DNA of 64,000 bases from Diphasiastrum complanatum. Lineage: Eukaryota; Streptophyta; Lycopodiopsida; Lycopodiales; Lycopodiaceae. The stretch covers positions 45,656,267-45,720,266 of the forward strand of contig CM055110.1 of assembly GCA_029204225.1 (NCBI GenBank). Reading direction: 5' to 3'. Below the pieces are notes generated by a model, which saw nothing but the letters and a program-made list of their open reading frames with translations, was not told the DNA's origin and did no database searches. Both the position numbers and the translations under genes were made by a program. Positions 1 through 10,170 of the stretch are shown in pieces (position 1 is the first letter of the stretch; each line of letters opens with the position of its first letter).

Positions 1-345
1 AGAAGCGAGCAGAAGCAAGGGAGAGAGCCAGCAGGGAGAGGAGCGGGCAGGGAGAGAGCAGGTAGGCAGAGAGAGCAAGCAGGGAGAAGCGAGCAGGGAG
101 AGAGCCAGCAGGGAGAGGAGCGAGGGGGAGAAGCGAGGCAGAGAGCGAGCATGGAGAGAGCGAGGGGGAGCAGCGAGCAGGGGTAGGCAAAGAGCGAGCA
201 GCGAGCAGGGAGAGAGTGAGCGAGGGGGAGAAGCGAGGCAGAGAGCGAGCATGGAGAGAGCGAGGGGGAGAAGCGAGCAGGGGTAGGCAGAGAGTGAGCA
301 GTGAGCAGGGAGAGAGCGAGCGAGGGGGAGAAGTGAGCAGGTTGA
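1..345. repeat. Purine-rich (GA/GAGC) tandem repeat, ~100-bp higher-order period
   Basis: This is a run of GAG/GCGAG/GGGGAG words with almost no pyrimidine tracts on the plus strand. A longer unit starting gagggggagaagcgaggca recurs at about 122 and 222, and partly at 322, giving a period near 100 bp; positions 1-120 are a looser version. Open frames across it are Glu/Arg/Gly low-complexity and not credible genes. The array may continue to the left of the window. Confidence 0.85.
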
Positions 346-367
346 GAAGCGAGGGAGAGACAGAGAG

Positions 368-562
368 GGGCCATACCCTCTGCCGGACACGTGTCATGGT
401 TAGATGTGGGCCATACCCTCTGTCGGACACGTGTCAGTATGGGAGAGAGCGAGAGGGAGGGAGAGAGAGAGAGAGAGAGGGTATGGCCCATGCATTGAAA
501 CGTGTTGCAACGTGACAATGCATGGCCAGATGCGGGCCATACCCTCTGCTGGACACGTGCCA
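368..562. repeat. Three copies of a ~29-bp motif with CACGTG core, plus (GA)n
   Basis: The motif gggccataccctctg followed by c/t/c-nggacacgtgyca occurs at 368-396, 408-436 and 534-562. An inverted partial copy (gggtatggccca) lies at about 479-490 beside a GA microsatellite at 461-479. Copies 1 and 2 carry the palindrome CACGTG (G-box core) within GGACACGTGTC; copy 3 has GGACACGTGCC. Whether the sites are bound by anything is unknown. The arrangement looks like a repeat rather than a promoter, since no gene follows. Confidence 0.75.
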
Positions 563-3180
563 GTACGGCGGAAAAAAAATTTCGACATGTGTCACATAGC
601 ATGTGTTGAAACATGCTGATGTGGCGAGACAAATGTCGTGCACCGACTGGCCGGTGGTGTGTACACCGTCTCCGTGTCAAGTGCAAATTGGTGGACCACA
701 ATTTTTTCAAAATTGTGGGAACATATTTGAGATATCAATTATGGAATGCTGATTGATTCTCAAAAATATTTTGTTTTTTTTTGCAAGTCACTAAAAGACT
801 AGTATATTTTCACAATTGTACAATACCTGTAGGAAAGCTATACAAGCCGATAAGTCAACACCCCAAAGGGGTAAAACAATAATTGAAAAAGACTAAAAGG
901 ATCATGAGCACACCATGCACCGAGGCAGTCCAGCATAACTAAGTAACATCAACGCGAAATCTTTTGAAATGGGTCAAAATCCTAAAAAAGAGTGAGAATT
1001 TTTCAGTTTTTGAAATTTTGCCCAAAAACATGCTTTTCAAAGAATTCCCAAAAATCACAAAAACATTTATACAAAAAGTATCCATTTTGACCAAAAAAAA
1101 TCAATACACCATGTCCAAAAAAATAATTTTTGTTAATAAAACCTAAAAAATTGAAAATGTTCACGTGCACGAAATACACATAATATTTATGGTTTTTTAA
1201 TAGTCTAAATTGACTTTTATGAAAATAACTCGCATAATACATTTGATGCTAGTAATGCTAAATCCATAAATTTTGAAAACATTGTAAATATTTTTTGTGT
1301 TGTTTTTTTTACAATTCAAATTCTAGGGAATACTCACTAATTTCTCTCAATTGAGTGCTTGAAATATTATCAAGACTCTCATTTTCAGTTGATGAAGTTT
1401 GTTTCATGTTTTAGCTTATTGCTCGTAGTATTAGTCACATGATACTACCTCCTACAACTAAAAACATACCACTAATTTTAAAAACATTTCAGAGGTTTCA
1501 CAATTTAGGCAGTCCAAAAAGTTTAGATATGAAAGACTAAAAGGCCTGCAATTCACAAAAATTTACTTTCACAGATCACATTGGTAGTATATGGACCATT
1601 TGCCTCTGAGACATCATATTTCAAAAGCTGGTTCTGTTATCTTCTTCCAATTGAATTCGTTATTTCTGCAAGTGCTAGTTTCTTCTTGGAGATTTCAAGA
1701 ATCTGCAATGTATTAAAGACTTTCTGATTTTCTTGTTGCATTATCAAGTTCAAAAACAAGGCAGTCATGATAAGTCTTCGGACTACCAAAATGATGCCAG
1801 CTTCAGTTGAAAAAAACAGGATATTAAGGTTCTTGCTAATGGAAGGGCGTCCACATCGTAATTGCCACCTTCAATCATAAAATCATCTGAAAGAGTGCTG
1901 CGGCATTTCACTTTTATACATTTAATGTAAAGGCCCATTTACAGCCTTAGGGATCAAACTTCTCCCTCTCTCTCTTCATGCAAGGTTCTCCTTCCCACAA
2001 CTATGGCGACTATGGTTGATCCTGGACAACCAGCTCCTATGCCCTCCCTGCTCCATGGCACTGTACACCATGGCACTGTACAGATCGACCGAGTGGCCAC
2101 CAATAGTTGCTAGCTATCAGTTCGCACGTGTGAGGCGACTTGTTGTAGAAATTTACAGCTCCAAAAAAGCTGAGTGTGGAGAAAGATCCACCTTTTTCAA
2201 GCCAAAACCCTAGTTGACATGATTTCTCAGCTTTCTTGGCAATCTGTGCACCTTGCTCTGAGGTTCTTCTTGCAGATGCTAGCTCCTTTGAGGTCGCCCT
2301 ACCACAAGTGAGGTACTGCTTCAAACCGCTCACCAATCGATGAAGAAGTGAGTGCACACCAGTTACAAACACCAGGCAGCCACGTTGATCTGGGCGAGTG
2401 CACACCGTCAGACAATGCACGTATTGCAGCCGCTACTGTGTTCAATGCTCCATGGTTAAGTATTTGACATAGAGTGGACAACAGATCACTTATTGAAGGT
2501 GATGAAACGATACTTACGTATCATCCAGGACTTTAGCTGCCACCATGATGCTTCTAATGAGAAGGCGATGCACATTAAAATGAGTAATCAGCATGTCGGG
2601 CTACTTCTCAAGGAAACGGTCAATGTAAGCGTAAGCGACCACAAAGCAGGAAGGACTGCAGTCCGCGTACCTAAAGATCCTTTCCAAGTAGCTTTCGATG
2701 CTGATCGCTGGAGCTCGAAGGCCATAGAAGAGAGTTAACTTTGGTGGGCTGATACAGACACTCGTAACCATCATTTGCATTTCTCACAACCACTCGGTCT
2801 AAAAGAAGAGATACAAACACCAAGCAGCCATACTGGTAGCCACGTTGGTTGCTTCAATTTTTCTTATGGATGAGGCAAAATGGTACTCAGCGCATGCGCT
2901 TGCAGAAAGACAAGGAAAAGGTTTTCACCTATGCTGAACGTAGGTGAATCTTTTTGCTTTGCAAAGAATCTTTTTCATAAAAAAAAAAGATTCTAAAAAA
3001 AAGTGCTTTCAAACCTTTGTTTTAAGACTTGCCCTTGAATAGGCCCCTTAGGGACACAATTACAAAATGTAAAGAGACTTATTGTCCTTTAAACCTTGGA
3101 GGTTTCATTCTTGGAATGATGATCTAAAAATTAGGACTCAAAATGGGTCGTCATTTCTATTGTCGACCATTGCTTGCGTT
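563..3180. other. No recognisable gene; AT-rich intergenic DNA
   Basis: I see no convincing coding region, RNA gene or complete mobile element here. A small direct repeat (catggcactgtacac twice, about 2054-2085) and two related stretches around 2360-2400 and 2812-2860 (caaacaccaagcagcca-like) suggest old repeat debris. Short open frames such as 2493-2738 have no recognisable domain. Confidence 0.6.
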
Positions 3181-3242
3181 GCTCAGCATAGAGCTCACTA
3201 GACTTATGCTTAGACTTGTGCTCAGCAGAAGTGCTCACTAGA

Positions 3243-3540
3243 CCTATGCTCAACATAACTTCTCTCCCGACCTATGCTCAGCATAAGTCCTCCTCCCTCG
3301 ACCTATGCTCAACATAAGTCCTCCTCTCTCGACCTATGCTCAACATAAGTCCTCCCTCGACCTATGCTGAGCATAAGTGCCCATTGGACCTATGCTTAGC
3401 ATAGGTCCTCCTCTCGACCTATCTCTCGACCTATGCTCAACATAAGTTTTCCCTCGACCTATGCTGAACATAAGTGCCCACTGGACCTATGCTCAGCATA
3501 GGTCCTCTCTCTACCTATGCTAAGCATAGGTCCTCGACTA
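3243..3540. repeat. Tandem array (~10 units of 27-31 bp) built on the palindrome TATGCTNAGCATA
   Basis: Units of the form cgacctatgctcagcataagtcctcctct start at about 3243, 3271, 3302, 3333, 3361, 3389, 3431, 3459, 3486 and 3513. The spacing is mostly 27-31 bp, with one enlarged 42-bp interval holding a partial unit. Each unit centres on tatgctnagcata or tatgctnaacata, an imperfect dyad able to form a hairpin, followed by a pyrimidine stretch. Degenerate units precede the array (3180-3240). It is followed by an AT microsatellite and a T-rich tract to about 3600. Confidence 0.85.
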
Positions 3541-4018
3541 TGCTTACCTTATATATATATATATTTTATTTTATGATTTTTTTTTATTTTTGATTTTTTT
3601 TAATTTTCTAATATTTTTTCAAATTTTAAGATTTTTTAGAATTTTGGAAAAAAAAATTTATGTCAAAATATAAACATTAAATTGCATGTAAGCTTTTGAA
3701 ATTATATTAAAATCTTTCAAATTGTACTTTGAATATGAAATAAAAAAATTAAAACTTTTTAAAATTTTAAATTTACCTAATTTAACAATTATTAGTCATA
3801 ATAACAAATTGGACACAATTAGTATTTGTGTTTTTTTGGCAGTTTTAATATAAATTTTTTAAAATATTTTGCATCGCTTAGTCCAAATTTAGAATATTTG
3901 CAAAATGCAGCATCTTACAAATAATTCATTAATTTTTATATTAAAGATTCAAAATTTACATGAATTACTAAAAAATTGTAAGGGCTTAAAAAAAATGGGT
4001 CCTCCGCCATTTCCCGTT
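3541..4018. other. AT-rich spacer, nothing recognised
   Basis: This is A/T-rich DNA with homopolymer runs and a (TA)n run at about 3549-3566. No ORF or element signature was found. Confidence 0.6.
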
Positions 4019-4740
4019 TCAAAAGATTTTGTGTTCATCTAGAAAATGGAAAGCATAGTGAAAGCACGTAGCAGTTGATAAGTGCAATGCTGATCCGTCA
4101 AAAACATATTGGCTCCGAGTTGACCAGATTTTCCAAAGTGTTGAAAGCTTGCAAAAATGCCATAAAGTCAAGAGTGAAGAACTCATGTGGTGAGTCCCTG
4201 CGACAGTAAATAAACAAGTGCTTAAACGATTCCTCCAATTGGCAAACATGGTAGAGGCGATAAAAAAAGAAGGGCCATTTAGTAAGCGAAGGCGATGAAC
4301 AAGTGAGAATATGACATGCCTGGTACTTGCCAAAGGGCGTTGCATAGAAAACAAAAATCCTCGTGCGCCAATAGGAGTTAGGGTCAGATAGGGACCAAGC
4401 AGAATTAAAATAGGAAGGGAGAAGGGACGAAAAGTGACGATGATGGGCGGAGCAGTAAGGAAAGAGGCGATCGAGGGAGGCTCCCACCTAGAGAGGCTTG
4501 CCAAGGGGCCCGCAGAAAGGTGAAGACCAAGAGAAAGAAAAGAGTCAAGATCAAGAAGCAAACGCCCATTGGAGGATGGGGTAGAGTCAGCCAAAATTTG
4601 ACAAGGCAGTACATGGACAAGTTGGTCCAAGGTCAAGAGATCCTTTCGGGGAAGGGCCAATGAGATGAGGGTGGCAAGGGAAAAGAGAAGGCAAATCAAG
4701 AGGAAAGAGGGCCGAAGTCCAAATCAGTTTATCGAACGGG
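4019..4740 (-). pseudogene. LINE (non-LTR retrotransposon) 3' end relic with zf-RVT zinc-binding region
   Basis: The minus-strand frame at 4487-4098 contains a Cys followed by LEESFKHLF and a Cys (VCQLEESFKHLFIYC). This is the pattern of the zinc-binding region (zf-RVT) found after the reverse transcriptase in plant L1-type LINEs, where C-x-x-x-EES-x-HLF-x-x-C is typical. An overlapping open frame (4699-4019) is an alternative reading without recognisable motifs, so the relic is frameshifted. The reverse transcriptase itself is not seen. A matching ORF1 fragment lies upstream on the same strand (5455-5665), so both are probably parts of one LINE with a large internal loss. Confidence 0.6.
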
Positions 4741-4894
4741 AGTGGGGGCGAAGGCGAGTGGCGAAGGAGGGATCAGAGCTTCGGAAGGGCATGCCCTAGG
4801 TTCTTGAGGATAAAAGGGCCTTTCAGACAAAAAGAACCTCTAAAGCTATTGTGAATTCAATTTTCAATTTTTTTTTTTGAGGTAAATTTTTTGT

Positions 4895-4985
4895 GACATG
4901 CACCTTTTGGGCGGAAGGTGCATGTAAAAAAAAAGTAAATTTTTTTACGTGCACCTTCCGGCGTCCGGAAGGTGCCTATAAAAAA
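4895..4985. repeat. Two adjacent short hairpins sharing a GGTGCA stem
   Basis: Dyad 1 (about 4898-4924) pairs acatgcacctt with aaggtgcatgt. Dyad 2 (about 4949-4977) pairs gcaccttccgg with ccggaaggtgc. They are separated by A/T runs. The pair resembles the terminal or subterminal part of a small MITE-like insertion lying between the two pieces of the LINE relic, but no target duplication was identified. Confidence 0.55.
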
Positions 4986-5454
4986 AATTTGCCCCACAGA
5001 TTACGTTATGTGAAGCACCACCATGTCCTTTGTAAAAATTTGAAAAGTGATTTTACGGCATGTGGTAGCGTAGCACCCTCCTTAAGATGTCTCGACGAGG
5101 GAGGCGTTGCCGATAGAGGGACAGGCAGAGGATGAGAACACACAGAATGAACAATAGAGGCAATGGGGGTGAACACCAAAAGGAGTGCCACCGACTGACC
5201 TTGCGTAGCAGGGCTCACTTGAATAAGCAAGACAACGAGGGCTGGAGCACCTGGGCCAACGGGCTAAGAGGCTGCTGAGGGGCTTCAGCTGGGGACGCAA
5301 AACAGAGCATTGAGCATGGACAGGGCATGGAGCAATCGCATGGCCGAGCCGCCTGCATCAGAAATAGGAGTCCAGCAGCCTTTAAAGACGACGTGCTAAA
5401 GATACGTTTTTCTCATGCATGAAAATTTGAGCTGCTCAACAAGAGGATCAACTA
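4986..5454. other. Unassigned sequence between the two LINE pieces
   Basis: Short overlapping frames are present on the minus strand (5006-5300) without recognisable motifs. It may be a degenerate portion of the LINE or inserted DNA. Confidence 0.4.
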
Positions 5455-5665
5455 ACTTCCATAGAATGCAAGCCCAATAGTCTGGGGAGGGGGTGCGAGT
5501 CCTATCCGGCTGCATTAAGAAAATTTGCCAAGGCTACCTAAGATAATCATTGGAGCTGGTAAAAGCTTAGGAGGGAAAAAGGGTAGCTCCACCCAAATTG
5601 GAACTTCCAAATGGAAAGGTTCCTCGATGAAGAGCCATTTTTGCCCTAAAAAATGAAGACCGTGT
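5455..5665 (-). pseudogene. LINE ORF1 fragment (DUF4283-like)
   Basis: The minus-strand translation contains EVPIWVELPFFPPK followed about 10 residues later by ILGSLGKF. This fits the DUF4283 region of plant LINE ORF1 proteins, which typically reads PxWVrLpxLPxxxW...IGxxLGk. The frame then stops and is not continuous with a gag-like N-terminus or CCHC knuckle. Orientation and position are consistent with the 3' LINE piece at 4019-4740, giving one decayed element of which endonuclease and RT are missing or unrecognisable. The assignment rests on one motif. Confidence 0.5.
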
Positions 5666-6027
5666 AGTTCTTTGTTGAGTGCCATGCGTCATGAATCCTT
5701 TGGCGGAAGTCAAAAATATTTGGCCACCTTCAAGTAGGAAACATCATTCCATGCATTATTCTTGTCAATAGCCATCTTATGTTTGTCAAATATCATTGCC
5801 TCAGGTTCAGCTTCTAGCTTATTGTTGTAGAACAAGGTTACAACATGTTTGCTATCAAAAAACCTTTGATCTACAAATTAATCTCATAAGTTTGATAAGA
5901 TCATTGAAGAAGAGGCTGATAAAACACAAGATTGCCTTAAGTTGCATTAATTCTGCATGGGTTAACATGATCCAAGCAACAAGACATCGATAGTCTTCTT
6001 TCTCGGTATCTTCCTTGATTGGATGGG

Positions 6028-6291
6028 CTATCCAATTCCTTTAGCTTCCTGTTGTTGTACATGATTTGATGCTAGTGTTTTCTCCATTTCATGCAATAGG
6101 AATGGATTTGGATTTTCTCTCGATCCATTGGTATAAACCAGATTAGTGACAATGTCTTGATGAAGATATATTGCCACAAGTCCATTGATTTCTTTTATAA
6201 ACAAGATGCTTAGAACACTTTGTGATAATCCAAAGTAGTGATGCTCCAAGTCAGAGAATGTGTTTTCAATGTTTGGCCACATTGTAGTCAT
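6028..6291 (-). pseudogene. Unclassified minus-strand ORF remnant (87 aa)
   Basis: This open frame of 87 residues has no recognised domain. It is the most downstream of a set of minus-strand frames between 8018 and 6028 that share codon style and probably derive from one decayed gene or element. It contains an aliphatic middle (SVLSILFIKEINGLVAIYL) but no clear signal peptide. It could be a non-coding shadow; function is not assignable. Confidence 0.25.
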
Positions 6292-6405
6292 GTTTACATC
6301 ATCATAAAGTTCAAAAAGGCCATTATTATATTGATATCTAAATAGCTCACCTTCGTTTTCTTATTACAAAGATTATCAATGTATTGATCCTCAAAGATGA
6401 TATTG

Positions 6406-6936
6406 TTATATACAATTTGATATGAAGCAATAATTATGCCACCAACAACTTCCCAATTGGTATTTTGTGTAGATATTTGCTAGTCCCCTTATACTCATTT
6501 GATTCATGATCAAAAGTAATTCCAATAAGGTCATTATCAGTAATGCAATCATAACTTCTGATTGTTGGAGTGAAATTTGATTCTTGACAATCATATGGTA
6601 CTCTATGTTTAAGCTGCAACTGTAGAGGTTTACTCTGCTCATTAATAACCTCTTTATTTGACCTTTGTTCTGATCATTACAGCTCTCGGACAAAACTTGA
6701 TCTTGATTTTCGAATTGATCTTCATCCACTTGTTCGTTGGTGCTTTGCTGATGTTGACTTGTCTCCATGGAAGAAAAATCGAATTTAAGAGCTTTGCTTC
6801 CTTCCTCGAAACCATCAGCTTCATCAAAAGATTCAAGATCTTGCTTGCTCAAGATATCTCGATCGATATCTGTTTTTGGCTTGGAGGTTTGCCCCTGAAT
6901 TATAGGCAACGTCGTTGTGAAGTCATCAACATCCAT
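6406..6936 (-). pseudogene. Unclassified acidic/Gln-rich ORF remnant
   Basis: The first ~80 residues are rich in D, E, Q and S (for example QHQQSTNEQVDEDQFENQDQ). A second frame in the same interval (6619-6434) begins near MQLKHRVPYDCQE and ends KIPIGKLLVA, so coding signal seems to switch frame around 6600. No retroviral protease, RT or zinc-knuckle motif was found. It belongs to the same minus-strand series as the features at 7058-7552 and 7577-8018. This could be a gag-like or post-pol ORF of an unrecognised retroelement, or a dead host gene. Confidence 0.35.
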
Positions 6937-7057
6937 GCAAAATAAGGGCTGACATTTATGGATGACAAGGAATTAATCTTTCCCAGATTAAGATTAACAT
7001 CCAATTTTTGTGACATGGTACGAGTGTAGAATTACAATCTGTTATCATTATTGCCAT

Positions 7058-7552
7058 CTAGTCTTGAAAATGCCTCCATGATTGTACATTTTGTTTGATT
7101 CTTTGCTTATTCAACTTGGCACTATCTTGTATGGCAGTCACAATTTTACATAATACTTCTGTTGTCCCAATGGTCAACTTACTGGCAGTAAGGTCTACCG
7201 TATTACTTGATCTTTCATGAATGCTGACCCCTTGTTGCTGAGTTGATGGCATAAGACTCCCCACAAAATTGTCACAAGGACTAGAAATTGTCGCTCCACT
7301 TGCCACAATAATATTCCTTCCCTCCTTAAAATCATTTGTGTCAAGAAATGATGTACCCATTAGAGAAGGACCAATCATACTTATAGTGGCATAGAGAGAA
7401 TATCCTTCATTTCCGTCAATTTCTTCACTCTCATAGGCATTTTCATAAGCCTCATAGTCAATGTTTTCGAAATGTTGTTCCGCACCATAGTGACATGGTC
7501 TTTTGAGCTCTTCAAGATCATAGAATTGATCCATTGGTCTTCTGTTCCACAT
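7058..7552 (-). pseudogene. Unclassified minus-strand ORF (164 aa), acidic N-terminus
   Basis: The frame starts MWNRRPMDQFYDLEEL and has a Tyr/Glu-rich first third (IDYEAYENAYESEEIDG), then a Ser/Thr-rich middle and a Lys/Gln-rich end. Conventional composition and length suggest real but broken coding. Stops and a frame change separate it from the upstream Asp/Tyr-rich frame beginning at 8018. No family recognised. Confidence 0.4.
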
Positions 7553-7576
7553 TACATATGTTGTTGCTCATCCATG

Positions 7577-8018
7577 CTTATCGCTTATGACTGGTCTTCA
7601 GTAATAAACTAGAATTGATCTTGACCTTGATAATCACCATCATTGGGCTCTAGTTCATTTTGACCATCGAATGGTTCAACTGCATCATCTGCAGACCAAT
7701 CTTCAATGACTAGTTCGTGTTGAACTTCATTTGACTGTTCGTCATTGAAATATTCAAAGTAGTGGTCAAGTTGAGAATTGTCATTGTAGTCCTGATACCG
7801 ATCATCATCAGTGAAGTCATAATTGAGATTTTCAGAGTAGTGTTCAAGTTGAAAATCATCATTGTAGTCCTGATACTAATTGACAACAGCGAGGTCATCA
7901 CCTTGGTCATAATCTTCAGCGAAATCTTTATCTTGATCCCAGCATCTTCCACATCATTACCATAACTATACTCACCATATGACTGATTGTCATCTTCTTG
8001 TTCATAATCCCAATCCAT
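7577..8018 (-). pseudogene. Asp/Tyr/Gln-rich ORF with a 26-aa internal repeat, frameshifted
   Basis: Translation starts MDWDYEQEDDNQSYGEYSYG at 8018. After about 28 codons the acidic coding signal continues in another frame (DQDKDFAEDYDQGDDLAVV), indicating a small indel. A stop follows, and then two copies of a 26-residue unit beginning YQDYND. The product would be strongly acidic, tyrosine-rich and probably disordered. No homologous family recognised; the arrangement (acidic disordered N-terminus, several frames on one strand) is compatible with a retroelement ORF but unproven. Confidence 0.4.
7720..7876. repeat. 78-bp in-frame tandem duplication
   Basis: The word tgtagtcctgata recurs at 7785 and 7863, and the flanking ~70 bp (caagttgaraatyrtcattgtagtcctgata) aligns at a period of 78 bp, i.e. 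26 codons. The repeat lies inside the acidic minus-strand frame and keeps its reading frame, which supports that frame having once been translated. Confidence 0.7.
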
Positions 8019-8039
8019 TGGAATTGGTTACTACGAATT

Positions 8040-9320
8040 GCAAACCTGAAACTAATTTTAAAATGATATGGAAATCGGACTTAGCAAGACTCAGTTAAGC
8101 AGTGACAATAGGCATGGGTTTTCAATTAGAGCAAATACAAAGAAATCTTTCAAGAGGTCAAAATTTGGTATAAAAAGGGTTTCACAATTTCAAACTTGTT
8201 GAGCTGATGAATCTTGCTTTTTATTGCATTGAATTCCGAGCTCAAATGGGGAAGATGTAAGATCTCAAAGAAATAATATATAAAATGTAAGTCGTAGTAA
8301 CTTAGTGAATAGAGGTAAAAAAATTAATGAAAGTAATGATTATGAAAGCACAGTTATTGTACTCAGCTCGAACTGAGTATTTTTCGTTCTTGTAGTACCG
8401 GAATCCAAGGTCGTATGCAAAAGTTGTAAGCAAAAGTAAAACTGATAAAATAAGTGTAATTAATGGAACTTAGAATCTCCTAAGTAAATGCTTTTGTGAT
8501 AATTGGTATTGCCCTTTACAAAGCAATTTCATATTGCATTATAGAATAGTATGTCTTTCATATCTTTTTCATCAATTTACCTACTACTTTTTCCTATGAA
8601 TAAATGCACCAGGGTGTTCTCTCTTTCAATTCACCTTTTTGCTTTGATACTTTCTACATCGAAGTTCGATGGGTTTTCCCATCTTTTTATTAATGAAAAC
8701 TAAAGTTTCTTCTTCTTCTGACATGTTGACAATACTAACAAATAAATACAACTATCAAGTTAATTCTAAATATATCACTCTATCATATATAGAAAGTCTA
8801 AACTTTTCAAATATAACAATTTCTCTAGAATCTTCTCCCACGTGGGCCGTGTTCTAGAAAGTCAATCTCCACAATGGTATGAGAATATAATCAACATGTT
8901 TTCATTCCAAAAATAGGTTTCATAAAATCTTCTAGAATATAAGGTTCCAAAAAATCAACATCTATGTAGGAAATTTCAAGTTTAGTAGATTATCTACACG
9001 ATTCTAAACCTTAGATTTCAAAACATATGGGAGTTGTTAAACTCATAATAATCGAGAAAACTACATAAATATAGACATAGTCGTAACTGCCCAAGATTTG
9101 GCACCATACCAGTTAAGAGGCTCTCTATTTTGATTGCCAACCGGTCAAAGCAATGAAATTTTTTTATTTTTTATAAAATATTTTTAAATCTTTTGTACTG
9201 GCCGCATATCAAAATAAACATGGTACTAAGTTGTCTACTACAAATTGGATTGGTCTTTAAATAGTTAGTGAAGGGATTTGTCCTTCTTGTAGATTGTTAA
9301 TTGCTTTACCTTGGGCACAC
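8040..9320. other. Intergenic, nothing recognised
   Basis: A/T-rich DNA without a supported ORF, LTR boundary or primer-binding site. The short plus-strand frame at 8669-8857 has no recognisable motif. Confidence 0.55.
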
Positions 9321-9464
9321 AAAATCAGAGCGAAGCTTGCAGTAAAGTTAAGATTAATCCAGATCCTGGCATTAAAAATAAAAGTGCATAAACTACGATG
9401 ATGTCAGTGGTGAGTCGGCTAATGAAGGGAGATGAGATGTAGCATATACAGCCACCGTCGCCCG

Positions 9465-10170
9465 TTACAGAATTGATAGGGTCTGAGCATGTTGCAGGGC
9501 AATGGAAATACGTTGTTTGAAAGAAGCCACGAGAATAGAACCAGGAATACCTTGACGCTCTGCCGTTTGATGAGAACACATGCGAAGAAAATCCTCAAAG
9601 CATCGATGCAAGGTGCCATAAGTCTCCATTGCCAGGGGAAGGAAAGCATCAGTGGGGTGCCTGTCGGAGTAGTTTTTTTCCTTCTCTTGTGCTGCCACGC
9701 CTGCCGCTTCTCTTGGTGTGAAGGCAGAGCGAGGCAATAGGTCACCACGCGTGGGATCAACAACAACATCTGCCAAAGTACGAAGCCCATCCCGAGAGAG
9801 GACAATGTCAACACGCATGCGGGGAGAGTGGGACGCAGAAGAAGGACGGACATGAGACTGCTCTCTGAGGACATGGAATCCTCCATCTTTGGCTATAGCG
9901 GCCGCTGCATCTCTGACAACATCGTACGTAGTTGTGCGCTCACTCCCAGAAGGACGGCGGAGGAAGTGGATAGCAAGAGCATCAATAGGCTGACCACAAA
10001 CACACATGGAGAGACCCAAGACCGAAGGATGAGATAGCCCCAAGCGAAGATGAAGAGCAGCGGTGAAAATGGCTGAAGACAACCGAAAGGAAGGAATTAA
10101 CAGGCTGAGCTGATAGCCAAGCCCCCACACCAGGACCCACACAAGAAAGAAGCTGAGCTCAATGCAATGC
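9465..10170 (-). pseudogene. Non-LTR retrotransposon C-terminus with restriction-like endonuclease (PD-(D/E)XK) domain
   Basis: The minus-strand frame ending at 9465 shows, in order: a cysteine/histidine cluster (CVCGQPIDALAIHFL); TTTYDVVRDAAAAIAKDGG; an RVDIVL strand; LADVVVDPTR; an alpha-helical stretch with EKEKNY; and PLAMETYG. The spacing D...D...(E)xK...Y matches a PD-(D/E)XK nuclease fold, as in non-LTR elements that use a restriction-like rather than an apurinic endonuclease. It lies directly downstream of the reverse transcriptase piece at 10541-11319, as expected for one polyprotein. Between about 10160 and 10470 coding continues in a second frame, so at least two frameshifts inactivate it. 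Placement in the Utopia-like group is inference. Confidence 0.65.

Noticed and set aside
216-515. Open frames across the GA-rich repeat (Glu/Arg/Gly-rich)
   Set aside because: Composition simply follows the repeat, frames are open on both strands, and no domain or start context supports a gene.
2493-2738. 81-residue ORF
   Set aside because: No domain, no related frame nearby, and length compatible with chance in this region.
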